Shown here piece by piece: positions 27,949-37,208 of a stretch of DNA of 64,000 nucleotides (the first letter of the stretch is position 1; the number at the start of each line of letters is the position of its first letter). This stretch comes from Variovorax sp. 679. Its GTDB lineage: Bacteria; Pseudomonadota; Gammaproteobacteria; Burkholderiales; Burkholderiaceae_C. The translations under genes and the position numbers were made by a program. The DNA lies in assembly GCF_003952185.1 (NCBI RefSeq), contig NZ_RXFS01000010.1:1-64000 (forward strand). The letters run 5' to 3'. The notes below the pieces were generated by a model that was not told the origin of the DNA, did not search any database, and was given only the letters and a program-made list of their open reading frames with translations.

Positions 27949-29134
27949 TCTCTTTCTCCGTCTTTTCCGTCTTGTTCTTTTCCATGAGTGCCGTGAAGCG
28001 ATCGAACAGGTAGCCGATGTCGTGCGGGCCCGGCGAGGCTTCGGGGTGGCCCTGGAAGCAGAACGCGGGCTTGTCGGTGCGCGCCAGGCCCTGCAGCGTG
28101 TTGTCGAACAGGCTGATGTGGGTGGGGCGCAGGTTGGCCGGCAGCGACTTCTCGTCGACCGCGAAGCCGTGGTTCTGGCTGGTGATGCTCACGCGGCCGT
28201 TGTCGAGGTCCTTCACCGGATGGTTCGCGCCATGGTGGCCGAACTTCATCTTGAAGGTCTTGGCGCCCGAGGCCAGCGCCATGATCTGGTGGCCCAGGCA
28301 GATGCCGAAGGTGGGAATGCCGGTCTCGATCAGTTCCTTGACGGCGCTGACGGCGTAGTCGCAGGGCTCCGGGTCGCCGGGGCCGTTGGCCAGGAAAATG
28401 CCGTCGGGTTTCAGCTTGAGCACGTCGGCCGCGGGCGTCTGCGCCGGCACTACGGTGATGCGCGCGCCGCGCTGGGCGATCATGCGCAGGATGTTCTTCT
28501 TGACGCCGTAGTCGAAGGCGACGACGTGGAAGCGCGGCGTGATCTGCACACCGTAGCCCGACCCCAGCTTCCACTCGGTCTCGGTCCATTCGTAGGTCTG
28601 CTTGACCGACACGACCTTGGCGAGGTCGAGGCCCGACATGCTCGGCGCGGCCTTGGCTGAGGCGATGGCCTTGTCGATCAGCGCCTGCGTCACGGTCTCG
28701 CCCGCGGCCAGGCCCAGGATGCAGCCGTTCTGCGCGCCGTTGGTACGCAGGTGGCGGGTGAGCTTGCGGGTGTCGATGTTCGCGATGGCCACGGTGTTGC
28801 CGGACACGAGGTACTCGGTCAGCGTCGCGGTCTTGCGGAAGTTGGAGGCGACGAGGGGCAGGTCCTTGATGATCAGGCCCGCGGCATGGATCTTGTCGGC
28901 TTCGATGTCCTCGCCGTTGACGCCGTAGTTGCCGATGTGCGGATACGTGAGCGTCACGATCTGCTGGCAGTAGCTCGGGTCGGTGAGGATTTCCTGGTAG
29001 CCGGTCATGGCGGTGTTGAACACCACTTCACCGGTCGTGGAGCCGGCGGCTCCGATCGAATTGCCGAGAAAGACCGTGCCGTCTGCGAGCGCCAGGATGG
29101 CGGGCGGGAAACTTCCCTTGAGAGACAAAAGCAC
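27941..29134 (-). CDS. carA: Carbamoyl-phosphate synthase small subunit
   Basis: Glutaminase subunit that feeds ammonia to CarB. It has 397 residues from the GTG at 29134 (VLLSLKGSFPPAILALADGT), supported by a GGAG site six bases upstream. The N-terminal CPSase domain includes GEVVFNTAMTGYQEILTDPSY; the class I amidotransferase part has the nucleophile in GICLGHQ, followed by SQNHGFAV and QGHPEASPGP with the catalytic His and Glu. Full length. The 142-base gap upstream could hold the promoter and a leader. Confidence 0.97.
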
Positions 29135-29140
29135 TGGGTT

Positions 29141-29144
29141 CTCC
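29141..29144 (-). promoter_or_regulatory. Ribosome binding site fixing the carA GTG start
   Basis: GGAG lies six bases before the GTG at 29134. It rules out the upstream in-frame extension to 29425. Confidence 0.7.
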
Positions 29145-29276
29145 GGATGGTTACGGTCGCCCGGAGCCTCAGGCGTGTAGCCTGGGGACTGCTGCTTAAG
29201 GGGAAGATGGCGTTGTAGGCGGCCGGGCGACGCTGATTTGCGAGTAAGCCCCCGATTGTAGCCCGGACTGGGTGTG

Positions 29277-30062
29277 TTATTTGGCCTGCAGGGCTGCTCC
29301 GCTCGCATGCAGGCAGATTGCGGCGGCGGCGGCCACGTTGAGCGACTCCTCGCCGCCCGGCTGCGCGATGCGGATGTGGTGGGTGGCGCGGGCCTCCAGC
29401 ACGGGCGACACGCCCTGCCCTTCATGGCCCATCAGCCAGGCGCATGGATGCGGCAATTCGGCCTTGTGGAGCCATTCGCCGCGATGCGAACTGGTTGCCA
29501 CCAGCGGCACTTTCAGGCCCTCGAGCACCTCGGCATCCACGCCCTCGATCAGCCGCAGGCCGAAATGAGCGCCCATGCCGGCGCGCAGCACCTTCGGAGC
29601 CCACAGCGCTGCCGTGCCCTTGAGCGCGATCACCTGGGTGAAGCCGAAGGCGGCGGCGCTGCGCAGGATGGAGCCCACATTGCCCGCGTCCTGCAGGCGG
29701 TCGAGCACTACGCTGGAAGCGTTGGGCAGCAATTCGGGCCTGGCTGGCACATCGAGCACGAAACCCATCGGCGCGGGAGATTCCAACCCGCTGATGCCAC
29801 GCAGCAGATCGTCGGCAACGACTACTGCTTTGATAGCACCAACCGACCATTCGGCCGGCGCCTTGGGCCAGAAAGACTCCGAGAACACGGCGATGGCAGG
29901 CTTGACGCCCCGCTCGAGCGCCGCCCGGCACAGGTGGTCTCCTTCGAGCCAGAGGCGACCGAGCTTGCGATAGGCACCCGGATCCTGCGCAAGCTTGCGC
30001 AAGTCCTTGAGCAGCGGGTTGTCGCGCGAGCTGATGTGGCTGGCGCCGGTATCTGCAGTCAT
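29277..30062 (-). CDS. TrmH/SpoU family RNA 2'-O-methyltransferase
   Basis: 261-residue SPOUT-class methyltransferase that methylates a ribose in rRNA or tRNA with SAM. The three signature motifs are NVGSILRSAAAFGF (motif 1), LMGHEGQGVSP (motif 2) and IRIAQPGGEESLNVAAAAAI (motif 3, knot). An N-terminal substrate-binding domain (SRDNPLLKDLRKLAQDPGAY) resembles the RlmB/TsnR type. The exact target nucleotide cannot be named. It is 11 bases downstream of rnhB and is probably the last gene of the long rpsB-lpx block. Confidence 0.9.
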   Translation of the reverse strand: MTADTGASHISSRDNPLLKDLRKLAQDPGAYRKLGRLWLEGDHLCRAALERGVKPAIAVFSESFWPKAPAEWSVGAIKAVVVADDLLRGISGLESPAPMGFVLDVPARPELLPNASSVVLDRLQDAGNVGSILRSAAAFGFTQVIALKGTAALWAPKVLRAGMGAHFGLRLIEGVDAEVLEGLKVPLVATSSHRGEWLHKAELPHPCAWLMGHEGQGVSPVLEARATHHIRIAQPGGEESLNVAAAAAICLHASGAALQAK

Positions 30063-30073
30063 CGTGGCGAATT

Positions 30074-30769
30074 TCAGGGCACAGCTGAGCCGGCCATCTC
30101 TGCCGGCTTTCCGGATTCGGCGGGCCGCATCACGCTCAGCACGCCACCCGTACGGGCCAACGCCGCCGCCACAGGGCTGAACGACTTGCGGTGATGCACG
30201 CAGGCGCCATGGCGCTGCAGCGCCTCCAGGTGCTCGCGCGTGCCATAGCCCTTGTGGCCGGCAAAGCCGTAATGCGGAAATTCGGTGTGCAGCTGCTCGC
30301 ACAGCCGGTCGCGATGCACCTTCGCCAGGATCGACGCGGCGGAAATCGCCTTGACCCGCGCATCGCCCTTGACGATGGCTTCTGCCAGCACGTCGAGCGT
30401 CGGCAGGCGGTTGCCGTCGACCAGCACCTTCACCGGCTTGAGCCGCAGCCCCTCGACCGCGCGGCGCATCGCGAGCATCGTTGCCTGCAGGATGTTGTGG
30501 GTGTCGATCTCCTCGACGGTGGCTTGCGCGATGGAGCAGCACAGCGCCTTGGCGAGGATCTGGTCGTGCAGGCGTTCGCGCTGCAGGGCGGTCAGTACCT
30601 TGGAGTCCGCGAGGCCGGGGATGGGCCGCATGTCGTCCAGGATCACGGCCGCCGCCACCACGGGCCCGGCCAGGGGGCCCCGGCCCGCTTCGTCGACGCC
30701 CGCGATAAGGCCGGGCGCATCCCACACCAGCGGGGCCTGCTCAGCCTTCAAGAACTTTCTGGATCGCAT
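30074..30769 (-). CDS. rnhB: Ribonuclease HII
   Basis: Cleaves RNA in RNA/DNA hybrids and removes single ribonucleotides from DNA. It has 231 residues from the ATG at 30769. The catalytic aspartate-glutamate pair lies in IAGVDEAGRGPLAGPV (about 22-38), with later acidic residues in VLVDGNRLP and the conserved AASILAKVHRD. It overlaps the lpxB 3' end by 29 bases; later TTG starts would reduce the overlap. The lpxB-rnhB order is conserved in proteobacteria. Confidence 0.95.
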   Translation of the reverse strand: MRSRKFLKAEQAPLVWDAPGLIAGVDEAGRGPLAGPVVAAAVILDDMRPIPGLADSKVLTALQRERLHDQILAKALCCSIAQATVEEIDTHNILQATMLAMRRAVEGLRLKPVKVLVDGNRLPTLDVLAEAIVKGDARVKAISAASILAKVHRDRLCEQLHTEFPHYGFAGHKGYGTREHLEALQRHGACVHHRKSFSPVAAALARTGGVLSVMRPAESGKPAEMAGSAVP

Positions 30770-31889
30770 CGGCGCAAAGTGTGGGCGTATCGCGCTGCAA
30801 TTGCACATGCAGCTCTGAAAATCTTTGTTGCAGGGCCTGCGTCTTCTCCGGCGCGTCGAGCCAGGCCAGCGTGGCTTGGGCCAGTGCCTCGGGCGTGGCA
30901 GCTTCCTGCAGCAACTCCGGCACCACGAACTCGCGGCACAGGATGTTGGGCAAGCCGACCCAGGGCTGCAACTGCTTGCGCTGCATGAAGCGCCACGACA
31001 GCGAGTTCATGTTGTAGGCGATGACCATCGGCCGCTTGAACAGCGCCGCCTCGAGCGTGGCAGTCCCGCTGGCGATCAGCGTGACATCGCAGGCGGCCAG
31101 CGCGGCGTGCGATTGGCCGTCGAGCAGTTTCACCCGCCCAGCCATGCCGCTGGCCTGCAACAAGGCTTCGACCTCTGCGCGCAAGCCCGGGATGATGGGG
31201 GCGATGAACTGGAGTTCCGGCCGTGCCTTCTGCATCAGCGCTGCGGCAGCAAAGAAACGTGCGGCCAGGTAGCGGATTTCGGAGCGGCGGCTGCCCGGCA
31301 GCAAGGCGACGACCGGCGCATCGGGCGACAAGCCCAGCGCGGCGCGCGCACCGGCCCGGTCGGGCGTCATCGGGATCACGTTGGCGACGGGGTGGCCGAC
31401 ATAGCTCGCAGCCACGCCCTGCTCCGCCAGCAAGGCAGGCTCGAACGGGAAAATGCACAGCACATGGTCGGCCGCCGCCCGGATCTTCTCGATGCGCTCC
31501 GGCCGCCAAGCCCAGATCGACGGGCAGACGAAATGCACCGTCTTCATGCCCTGGCTGCGCAGGCCGGCTTCGAGGTCGAGGTTGAAATCGGGCGCATCGA
31601 CGCCGATGAACAGCTCGGGCCGCTCGCGCAGCAGCCGGGCCTTGAGTTGGCGGCGGATACCGGCGATTTCCGCGTAGTGCCGCAGCACCTCGATGTAGCC
31701 GCGCACCGCGAGCTTTTCCTGCGGCCACCAACTCTGGAAGCCGTGAGCCAGCATCCGGGGGCCGCCGATGCCGGCAGTCTGGAGATCTGGCCAACGAGCC
31801 AGGAGGCCGTCGAGCAGCAGGCCCGCGAGCAGGTCGCCGGAGGCTTCGCCCGCGACCAGCGCGAAGCGTCGCTGTCCGTCGTTCTGCAT
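30741..31889 (-). CDS. lpxB: Lipid-A-disaccharide synthase
   Basis: Joins UDP-diacylglucosamine and lipid X into the lipid A disaccharide at the inner membrane. It has 382 residues from the ATG at 31889; a GTG three codons upstream is possible. Family motifs: LVAGEASGDLLAGLLLDGL near the N-terminus, VGVDAPDFNL-like IGVDAPDFNLDLE, VCPSIWAWRPERIEKI, and LLPGSRRSEIRYLA. It begins within a few bases of the lpxA stop. The cluster lpxD-fabZ-lpxA-lpxB is the classical lipid A block. Confidence 0.97.
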   Translation of the reverse strand: MQNDGQRRFALVAGEASGDLLAGLLLDGLLARWPDLQTAGIGGPRMLAHGFQSWWPQEKLAVRGYIEVLRHYAEIAGIRRQLKARLLRERPELFIGVDAPDFNLDLEAGLRSQGMKTVHFVCPSIWAWRPERIEKIRAAADHVLCIFPFEPALLAEQGVAASYVGHPVANVIPMTPDRAGARAALGLSPDAPVVALLPGSRRSEIRYLAARFFAAAALMQKARPELQFIAPIIPGLRAEVEALLQASGMAGRVKLLDGQSHAALAACDVTLIASGTATLEAALFKRPMVIAYNMNSLSWRFMQRKQLQPWVGLPNILCREFVVPELLQEAATPEALAQATLAWLDAPEKTQALQQRFSELHVQLQRDTPTLCADAIQKVLEG

Positions 31890-31899
31890 CGCCGTCACT

Positions 31900-32688
31900 T
31901 CAGCGCGCGATGCCGCGCGTCGAGTTGGCGAGGAAGGCTTCCATCAACGCGACATCGCCGGCAGCTTCCGGCATTTCCGTCGCAAGCTCGGCGATGCCGG
32001 CACGCGCCTCTTCGAGCGTCTTGCCCTGGCGGTACAGCAGGCGGTGCATCTGCTTCACAGCCGCAAGCCGCTGGGCGGAGAAATCGCGCCGGCGCAGGCC
32101 GACGATGTTGAAGCCACGCACGGCCAGCGGATTGCCGTCGACCAGCATGAAGGGCGGCACATCCTGCGTGACAGCGCTGGCAAAGCCGAGCATGGCGTGG
32201 GCACCGACCGAAACGAACTGGTGAATGCCCGTGAGTCCGCCGACCGTTACCCAGTCGGCCAGGTGCACATGCCCCGCCAGCGTGGTGTTGTTGGCCAGCG
32301 TAGTGTGGTTGTCGATACGACAGTCGTGCGCTATGTGCGTGTACGCCATGATCCAGTTATCGCTGCCCACGCGCGTCACGCCCCCCGCCCCCGGCACGCC
32401 GAGGTTGAAGGTGCAGAACTCGCGGATCACGTTGCGGTCGCCGATGACGAGTTCGGTCGGCTCGCCGGCGTATTTCTTGTCCTGCGGCACGGCGCCGAGA
32501 GACGAGAACTGGAAGATGCGGTTGTCGCGCCCGATGGTCGTGCGCCCCTCGATCACGCAGTGCGCGCCGATGGTAGTGCCCGCGCCGACCCGAACGTGCG
32601 GACCGATCACGGTATAGGGCCCGACCGACACCGAGGCGTCGAGTTGTGCCTGGGGGTCGACGATGGCCGTGGAATGAACCTGGGTCAT
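31900..32688 (-). CDS. lpxA: UDP-N-acetylglucosamine O-acyltransferase
   Basis: First step of lipid A synthesis: moves a 3-hydroxyacyl chain from ACP to UDP-GlcNAc. It has 262 residues. A left-handed beta-helix of hexapeptide repeats (about 1-190, for example VSVGPYTVIGPHVRVGAGTT) is followed by a C-terminal helical domain. The catalytic histidine lies in AHDCRIDNHTTLAN. Full length. It precedes lpxB directly and follows fabZ, which makes the acyl-ACP precursors. Confidence 0.97.
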   Translation of the reverse strand: MTQVHSTAIVDPQAQLDASVSVGPYTVIGPHVRVGAGTTIGAHCVIEGRTTIGRDNRIFQFSSLGAVPQDKKYAGEPTELVIGDRNVIREFCTFNLGVPGAGGVTRVGSDNWIMAYTHIAHDCRIDNHTTLANNTTLAGHVHLADWVTVGGLTGIHQFVSVGAHAMLGFASAVTQDVPPFMLVDGNPLAVRGFNIVGLRRRDFSAQRLAAVKQMHRLLYRQGKTLEEARAGIAELATEMPEAAGDVALMEAFLANSTRGIAR

Positions 32689-32722
32689 GCCTATTGAAGA
32701 ATCGGCTTCGGCTGTGGCCGGA

Positions 32723-33172
32723 TCAGTTGATCTGGCGCATGGCGCACATCAGCGTCGCCTCGCAGGCGAGTTCGCTGCCCACCAGGGCCCGCCCCTTGAA
32801 CTTGGAGATGCCCGCCTTCATGCGCTCGATCTCGACCTCGAGCGTCAGCTGGTCGCCGGGCTCCACGGGGCGCTTGAAGCGCGCGCCGTCGATGGCGGCG
32901 AAGTAGTAGACGGTGTTGTCGTCCGGCACGATGTCGAGCGAATGGAACGACAGCAGGGCCGCGGCCTGGGCCATGGCTTCGAGCATCAGCACGCCCGGCA
33001 TCACCGGCCGGTGCGGGAAGTGACCATTGAAGAACGGCTCGTTCATCGTCACGTTCTTGAGCGCCGTGATGCGCTTGCCCTTTTCCATGTCCAGCACGCG
33101 GTCCACCAGCAGGAACGGGTAGCGGTGAGGCAGCAGCTTGAGGATTTGATGGATATCGAGCGTCGTCGTCAT
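32723..33172 (-). CDS. fabZ: 3-hydroxyacyl-[acyl-carrier-protein] dehydratase FabZ
   Basis: Dehydrates 3-hydroxyacyl-ACP in fatty acid elongation and competes with LpxA/LpxD for substrate. It has 149 residues from the ATG at 33172 (MTTTLDIHQILKLLPHRYPF). An ATG at 33199 overlapping the lpxD stop would add nine residues. The hot-dog fold has its catalytic His in NGHFPHRPVMPG and Glu in LMLEAMAQAAA. It sits between lpxD and lpxA, the standard place. Confidence 0.96.
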   Translation of the reverse strand: MTTTLDIHQILKLLPHRYPFLLVDRVLDMEKGKRITALKNVTMNEPFFNGHFPHRPVMPGVLMLEAMAQAAALLSFHSLDIVPDDNTVYYFAAIDGARFKRPVEPGDQLTLEVEIERMKAGISKFKGRALVGSELACEATLMCAMRQIN

Positions 33173-33195
33173 GATTTTCTGGTCCTGCATCGTCG

Positions 33196-34173
33196 TCATT
33201 TTTTCGAGGGAGCCTTCTCCAGCGCCTTCAGTCGTTCGCGCAGGCTGTGCAACTGCTTGAGCGTTGCCGCATTCTTTTCCCAGCTCGCATTGTCATCGAT
33301 GGGAAACATACCGGTGTATTGGCCGGCCTTGTGGATCGAACGGGTGACCACAGTCGCGGCCGACACATGCACGCCGTCGGCCACCGTCAGGTGACCCAGC
33401 ACGATGGCGCCGCCGCCGAACGTGCAGTTGGCGCCGATGGTCGCGCTGCCGGCCACGCCGACACAGCCCGCCATGGCGGTGTTCTTGCCGACCCGCACGT
33501 TGTGGCCGATCTGGATCAGGTTGTCGAGCTTCACGCCGTCTTCGATCACGGTGTCGTCGAGCGCGCCGCGGTCGATGCAGGTATTGGCGCCGATCTCGAC
33601 GTCGTCGCCGATGCGCACCGCGCCCAGCTGTTCGATCTTGACCCAGCGCCCTTCGTGCGGTGCAAGGCCGAAACCGTCGGCGCCGATGACCACGCCCGGA
33701 TGCAACAGGCAGCGCTCGCCGATGGTGCAGTCCTCGCTGACCGTCACACGCGACTTCAGCACGGTGCCCGCACCGATGCGCGCGCCCCGCTCCACCACGC
33801 ACAGCGCACCGATGCGCGCCGTAGCGTCGACCTGCGCCTCGGCGTGGATCACTGCGCTGGGATGGATGCGATCAGCCTCCGGACGCGCGTGATGCGCCTT
33901 CCAGAGCTGCGTGAGACGGGCAAAGTAGAGATACGGATCGGGCGTGACAATGAAGGCCCCGCGCGCCGCAGCGGCCTCGCGCATGGCGGGCGACACGATC
34001 ACGCAGGCAGCCTTCGAGGTCGCCAGCTCCTGCTGGTATTTGGGATGGCTCAGGAAACTGAGCGCATCGGGCTGCGCATTCTGCAGCGGCGCAAGCCGCT
34101 CGATGGACAGAGCCGAATCGCCATGAAGCTCGCCCCCGAGGGCGTCGACAATGGCTCCGAGCTGCAGTGACAC
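33196..34173 (-). CDS. lpxD: UDP-3-O-acylglucosamine N-acyltransferase
   Basis: Third lipid A step: adds the N-linked 3-hydroxyacyl chain. It has 325 residues from a GTG 14 bases after the skp stop. An N-terminal uridine-binding domain (about 1-100, with IERLAPLQNAQPDALSFLSH) is followed by hexapeptide repeats forming a beta-helix (about 105-295); the catalytic histidine is in LIQIGHNVRVGKN. The stop overlaps the alternative fabZ start. The order skp-lpxD-fabZ-lpxA-lpxB is intact. Confidence 0.97.
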   Translation of the reverse strand: MSLQLGAIVDALGGELHGDSALSIERLAPLQNAQPDALSFLSHPKYQQELATSKAACVIVSPAMREAAAARGAFIVTPDPYLYFARLTQLWKAHHARPEADRIHPSAVIHAEAQVDATARIGALCVVERGARIGAGTVLKSRVTVSEDCTIGERCLLHPGVVIGADGFGLAPHEGRWVKIEQLGAVRIGDDVEIGANTCIDRGALDDTVIEDGVKLDNLIQIGHNVRVGKNTAMAGCVGVAGSATIGANCTFGGGAIVLGHLTVADGVHVSAATVVTRSIHKAGQYTGMFPIDDNASWEKNAATLKQLHSLRERLKALEKAPSKK

Positions 34174-34187
34174 GCCGGTTCGCGGCG

Positions 34188-34733
34188 TTACTTGCCGGCC
34201 GCGGGGGCAGGAGAGCCGACCGACGCGTTCAGCGCCTTGATCACCTTGTCGGTGATGTCGTGCTTCGGATTGATGTAGATCGCTTCCTGCAGGATGGCGT
34301 CGTACTTCTCCGCCTCGGCCACCTGCTTCACCACGCGATTGGCCCGCTCGTAGACCTGCTGGAGCTCTTCGTTCTTGCGCGCGTTCAGGTCTTCCTGGAA
34401 TTCACGGCGCTTGCGCTGGAAATCGCGGTCCTGGTCGACCAGTGCACGCTGACGGGAAACCCGCTGGCTCTCGGACAGAGTGGGCGCCTCGCGCTCGAAC
34501 TTCTCCGATGCGGCCTTCAGAGCGTCGCCTTGCGCGGTCAGATCCTTCTCGCGCTTCAGGAACTCGGCCTCGAGCTTTGCCTGGGCGGTCTTGGCCGGCT
34601 GCGCTTCGCGCAGCACGCGGTCCGGGTTCACGAAACCGATGCGAAAGGTTTCCTGCGCCTGGGCGGGTGCCACTGCAAGCGCAAAAGCGGGAATCAACAA
34701 CGCACCGGCCGCGGCGCGAATCAAATGCTTCAT
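34188..34733 (-). CDS. skp: OmpH/Skp family periplasmic chaperone
   Basis: 181-residue periplasmic chaperone that holds unfolded outer-membrane proteins before delivery to BAM. It has a signal peptide (about 1-26, LIRAAAGALLIPAFALAVAPAQA) and then the Skp-type mature start ETFRIGFVNPDRVL and long charged coiled-coil tentacles (about 45-150). Its ATG immediately follows the bamA stop (TAAATG), as expected for two proteins that act in one pathway. Confidence 0.94.
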   Translation of the reverse strand: MKHLIRAAAGALLIPAFALAVAPAQAQETFRIGFVNPDRVLREAQPAKTAQAKLEAEFLKREKDLTAQGDALKAASEKFEREAPTLSESQRVSRQRALVDQDRDFQRKRREFQEDLNARKNEELQQVYERANRVVKQVAEAEKYDAILQEAIYINPKHDITDKVIKALNASVGSPAPAAGK

Positions 34734-37169
34734 TTAGAAAGACGTTCCGATCTGGAATTGGAGGCGCTGAATTCTATCCTTCGGGATCGTGACCAGGCCC
34801 GTCTTGGGGTCCGTGACCTCCTTCTGGGACCTGATGGGGAAGGCATAGGCAAGGCGCAGCGGGCCCAGCGGGGAGATCCAGCTGACGCCAAGGCCGACGG
34901 AGGCGCGCAGCCTCTTCTCAGCCTTCCATTGCTCGTCACTCACGTTGGGAGCACGCGAACCGAACACGTTGCCGACGTCGAAGAAGCCGTACAGGCGCAG
35001 CGTGCGGTCGTTGCCGGCGCCAGGGAACGGCGTGCTCAGCTCGGCGTTGAAGATCGCCTTCTTGGTGCCGCCGATAGCCGCGCCTTCGGTCTGGAACGGA
35101 AGCGGCGCGTCGCGCGGACCCAGCGAGTTCTGTTCGAAGCCACGAACCGAACCCAGGCCACCCGCGTAGAAGTTCTTGAAGATCGGATACACCTTGCTGC
35201 CGAGCGCCTTGGCATAGCCCACTTCGCCGTTGATCGAGAAGGTGTACTGCTTGTTGATCGCGAAGAACTGCTGGTACTGGTAGCTCGTCTTGAGGTACTT
35301 CATGTCGCCGGCGGCACCCAGCTCGAGGTTCGCGCGCTGCAGGCGACCCGTGGTCGGAACCAGCGCACTGTCGCGATTGTCCCGGCCCCAACCCACGGTC
35401 AGCGGAACACCCCAGACGCTCTTCTGATCGCAACTCGTCACCAACAGGCCCGTGGCGTCCTTCTTGCACTGGAAGTAGTTGAGGTATGTCGGCGGCGTAT
35501 ACAGGCCGGAGAAGGCCGTGACGCTGTTGGGATCGAAGGCGTAGCGCTCGAGGCCGACGCCGAAGTAGACCGTGTCGACTTCGCTGAACGGAACGCCGAA
35601 GCGGATCGAGGCGCCCTGGTTCACCAGCTTGTAGTCGCCGTCGATCGTCGTCGAGTACGGTCGCGTCGTCGTGTGATAGAGGCTGATCGTGCGCGAGATG
35701 CCATCCGGCGTGAAGTACGGGTCGGTGGTCGTCAGCGACAGCGTGCGGTTGTACTTGCTGGTGTTGACCTGCACGCCCAGGAAATTGCCCGAGCCGAACA
35801 CGTTTTCCTGCGAGATACCGAAGGTCAGCGCGACCTTTTCCGCGCTCGAGTAGCCGGCGCCAAGCTGCAGGCTGCCGGTGGGCTTTTCGGCCACGTTGAC
35901 GGTCAGGTCCACCTGGTCGGGCGAGCCGGGCACTTCCTGCGTTTCGACATTCACCTCGGTGAAGAAGCCGAGGCGGTCCACGCGGTCGCGCGAGAGCTTG
36001 ATCTTGTCGCCGTCGTACCAGGAGGCTTCGTACTGGCGGAACTCGCGGCGAATGACTTCGTCGCGCGTCTTGTTGTTGCCGCCGACCGAGACACGCCGCA
36101 CGTACACGCGGCGCGATGGCTCGGCCTGCAGCGTGAGCGCCACGCGATTGTTGACGCGGTCGATGTCGGGCCGCGCCTGCACGCGCGCAAACGCGTAGCC
36201 GAAGGTGCCGAAATAGTCGTTGAAGGCCTTGGTCGTCTCGGTGACCTGCTCGCCGTTGTACGGCTCGCCCGGCTTGATGGTGATGAGCGACTTGAACTCG
36301 TCATCGCGGCCGAGGTAATTGCCATCGAGCTTGACGCTCGACACCACGAACTTCTCGCCTTCCGTGATGTTCACGGTCACCGTCAGGTCCTTGCGGTCTG
36401 GCGAGATGGCGACCTGGGTCGAGTCGATGCGGAACTCGAGGTAGCCGCGCGTGATGTAGTACGAGCGCAGGGTTTCAAGGTCGGCGTTGAGCTTGGCGCG
36501 CGAATACTGGTTCGATTTCGTGTACCAGCTCATGAAGCCACCGCTGTCCTGATCGAACAGGCTCAGAAGCGTCGACTCGCTGAAGGCCTTGTTGCCGACC
36601 ACATGCACTTCACGGATGCGGGCCGAATCGCCTTCGGTCACGGTGAAGGTCAGGTTGACGCGATTGCGCTCGATGGGCGTGACGGTGGTCACGACCTGCG
36701 CGTTGTAGAGGCTGCGACTCACGTACTGGCGCTTGAGCTCCTGCTCCGCGCGGTCGGCCAGCGCCTTGTCGTAGGGACGACCATCGGCCAGGCCGATTTC
36801 GCGCAGCGCCTTCTGCAGCGCAGCCTTGTCGAATTCCTTGGCGCCGACGAAATCGACGTCCGCGATGGTCGGCCGCTCTTCGACGATGACCACCAGCACG
36901 TTGCCGTTCACGTCGATGCGCACATCCTTGAACAACCCCAGGTCGAACAGCGCACGGATCGCGGCGGAGCCGCGTTCGTCGCTGTAGGTGTCGCCCACGC
37001 GCAGCGGCAGCGACGCGAAGATCGTGCCGGCTTCGACGCGTTGCAGGCCTTCGACGCGAATGTCGCGCACCGTGAAAGGCTCTACGGCCCAGGCTGCCGT
37101 GGCTGCGAGCGCACTGGCAACCACCGCGGCAACGCTACGCAGGCGAAAGCGACTGAAGTTTTTGTTCAT
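34734..37169 (-). CDS. bamA: Outer membrane protein assembly factor BamA
   Basis: Central component of the beta-barrel assembly machine in the outer membrane. It has 811 residues: a signal peptide (about 1-29, ending AAWA), five POTRA domains (about 30-430) and a C-terminal 16-strand barrel ending in phenylalanine (GTSF), the usual outer-membrane signal. The barrel loop motif SVRGF is present in GSVRGFEQNSLGPRD. It sits between rseP and skp, the conserved envelope order. No frameshift is visible. Confidence 0.97.
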   Translation of the reverse strand: MNKNFSRFRLRSVAAVVASALAATAAWAVEPFTVRDIRVEGLQRVEAGTIFASLPLRVGDTYSDERGSAAIRALFDLGLFKDVRIDVNGNVLVVIVEERPTIADVDFVGAKEFDKAALQKALREIGLADGRPYDKALADRAEQELKRQYVSRSLYNAQVVTTVTPIERNRVNLTFTVTEGDSARIREVHVVGNKAFSESTLLSLFDQDSGGFMSWYTKSNQYSRAKLNADLETLRSYYITRGYLEFRIDSTQVAISPDRKDLTVTVNITEGEKFVVSSVKLDGNYLGRDDEFKSLITIKPGEPYNGEQVTETTKAFNDYFGTFGYAFARVQARPDIDRVNNRVALTLQAEPSRRVYVRRVSVGGNNKTRDEVIRREFRQYEASWYDGDKIKLSRDRVDRLGFFTEVNVETQEVPGSPDQVDLTVNVAEKPTGSLQLGAGYSSAEKVALTFGISQENVFGSGNFLGVQVNTSKYNRTLSLTTTDPYFTPDGISRTISLYHTTTRPYSTTIDGDYKLVNQGASIRFGVPFSEVDTVYFGVGLERYAFDPNSVTAFSGLYTPPTYLNYFQCKKDATGLLVTSCDQKSVWGVPLTVGWGRDNRDSALVPTTGRLQRANLELGAAGDMKYLKTSYQYQQFFAINKQYTFSINGEVGYAKALGSKVYPIFKNFYAGGLGSVRGFEQNSLGPRDAPLPFQTEGAAIGGTKKAIFNAELSTPFPGAGNDRTLRLYGFFDVGNVFGSRAPNVSDEQWKAEKRLRASVGLGVSWISPLGPLRLAYAFPIRSQKEVTDPKTGLVTIPKDRIQRLQFQIGTSF

Positions 37170-37208
37170 CTGTGAATTGAGCCGGCACGGAAAGGGCCGG
37201 GCAGAAAG

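Noticed and set aside
29135..29276. Possible carA leader attenuator (CCTCAGGC / GCCTGGGG hairpin near 29161-29181)
   Set aside because: The stem has one G-T pair, no T-run and no leader peptide, so there is not enough for a regulatory call.
34167..37175. A 1002-residue plus-strand open frame
   Set aside because: Antisense shadow of bamA and skp; no recognisable motif, and the minus-strand genes are certain.
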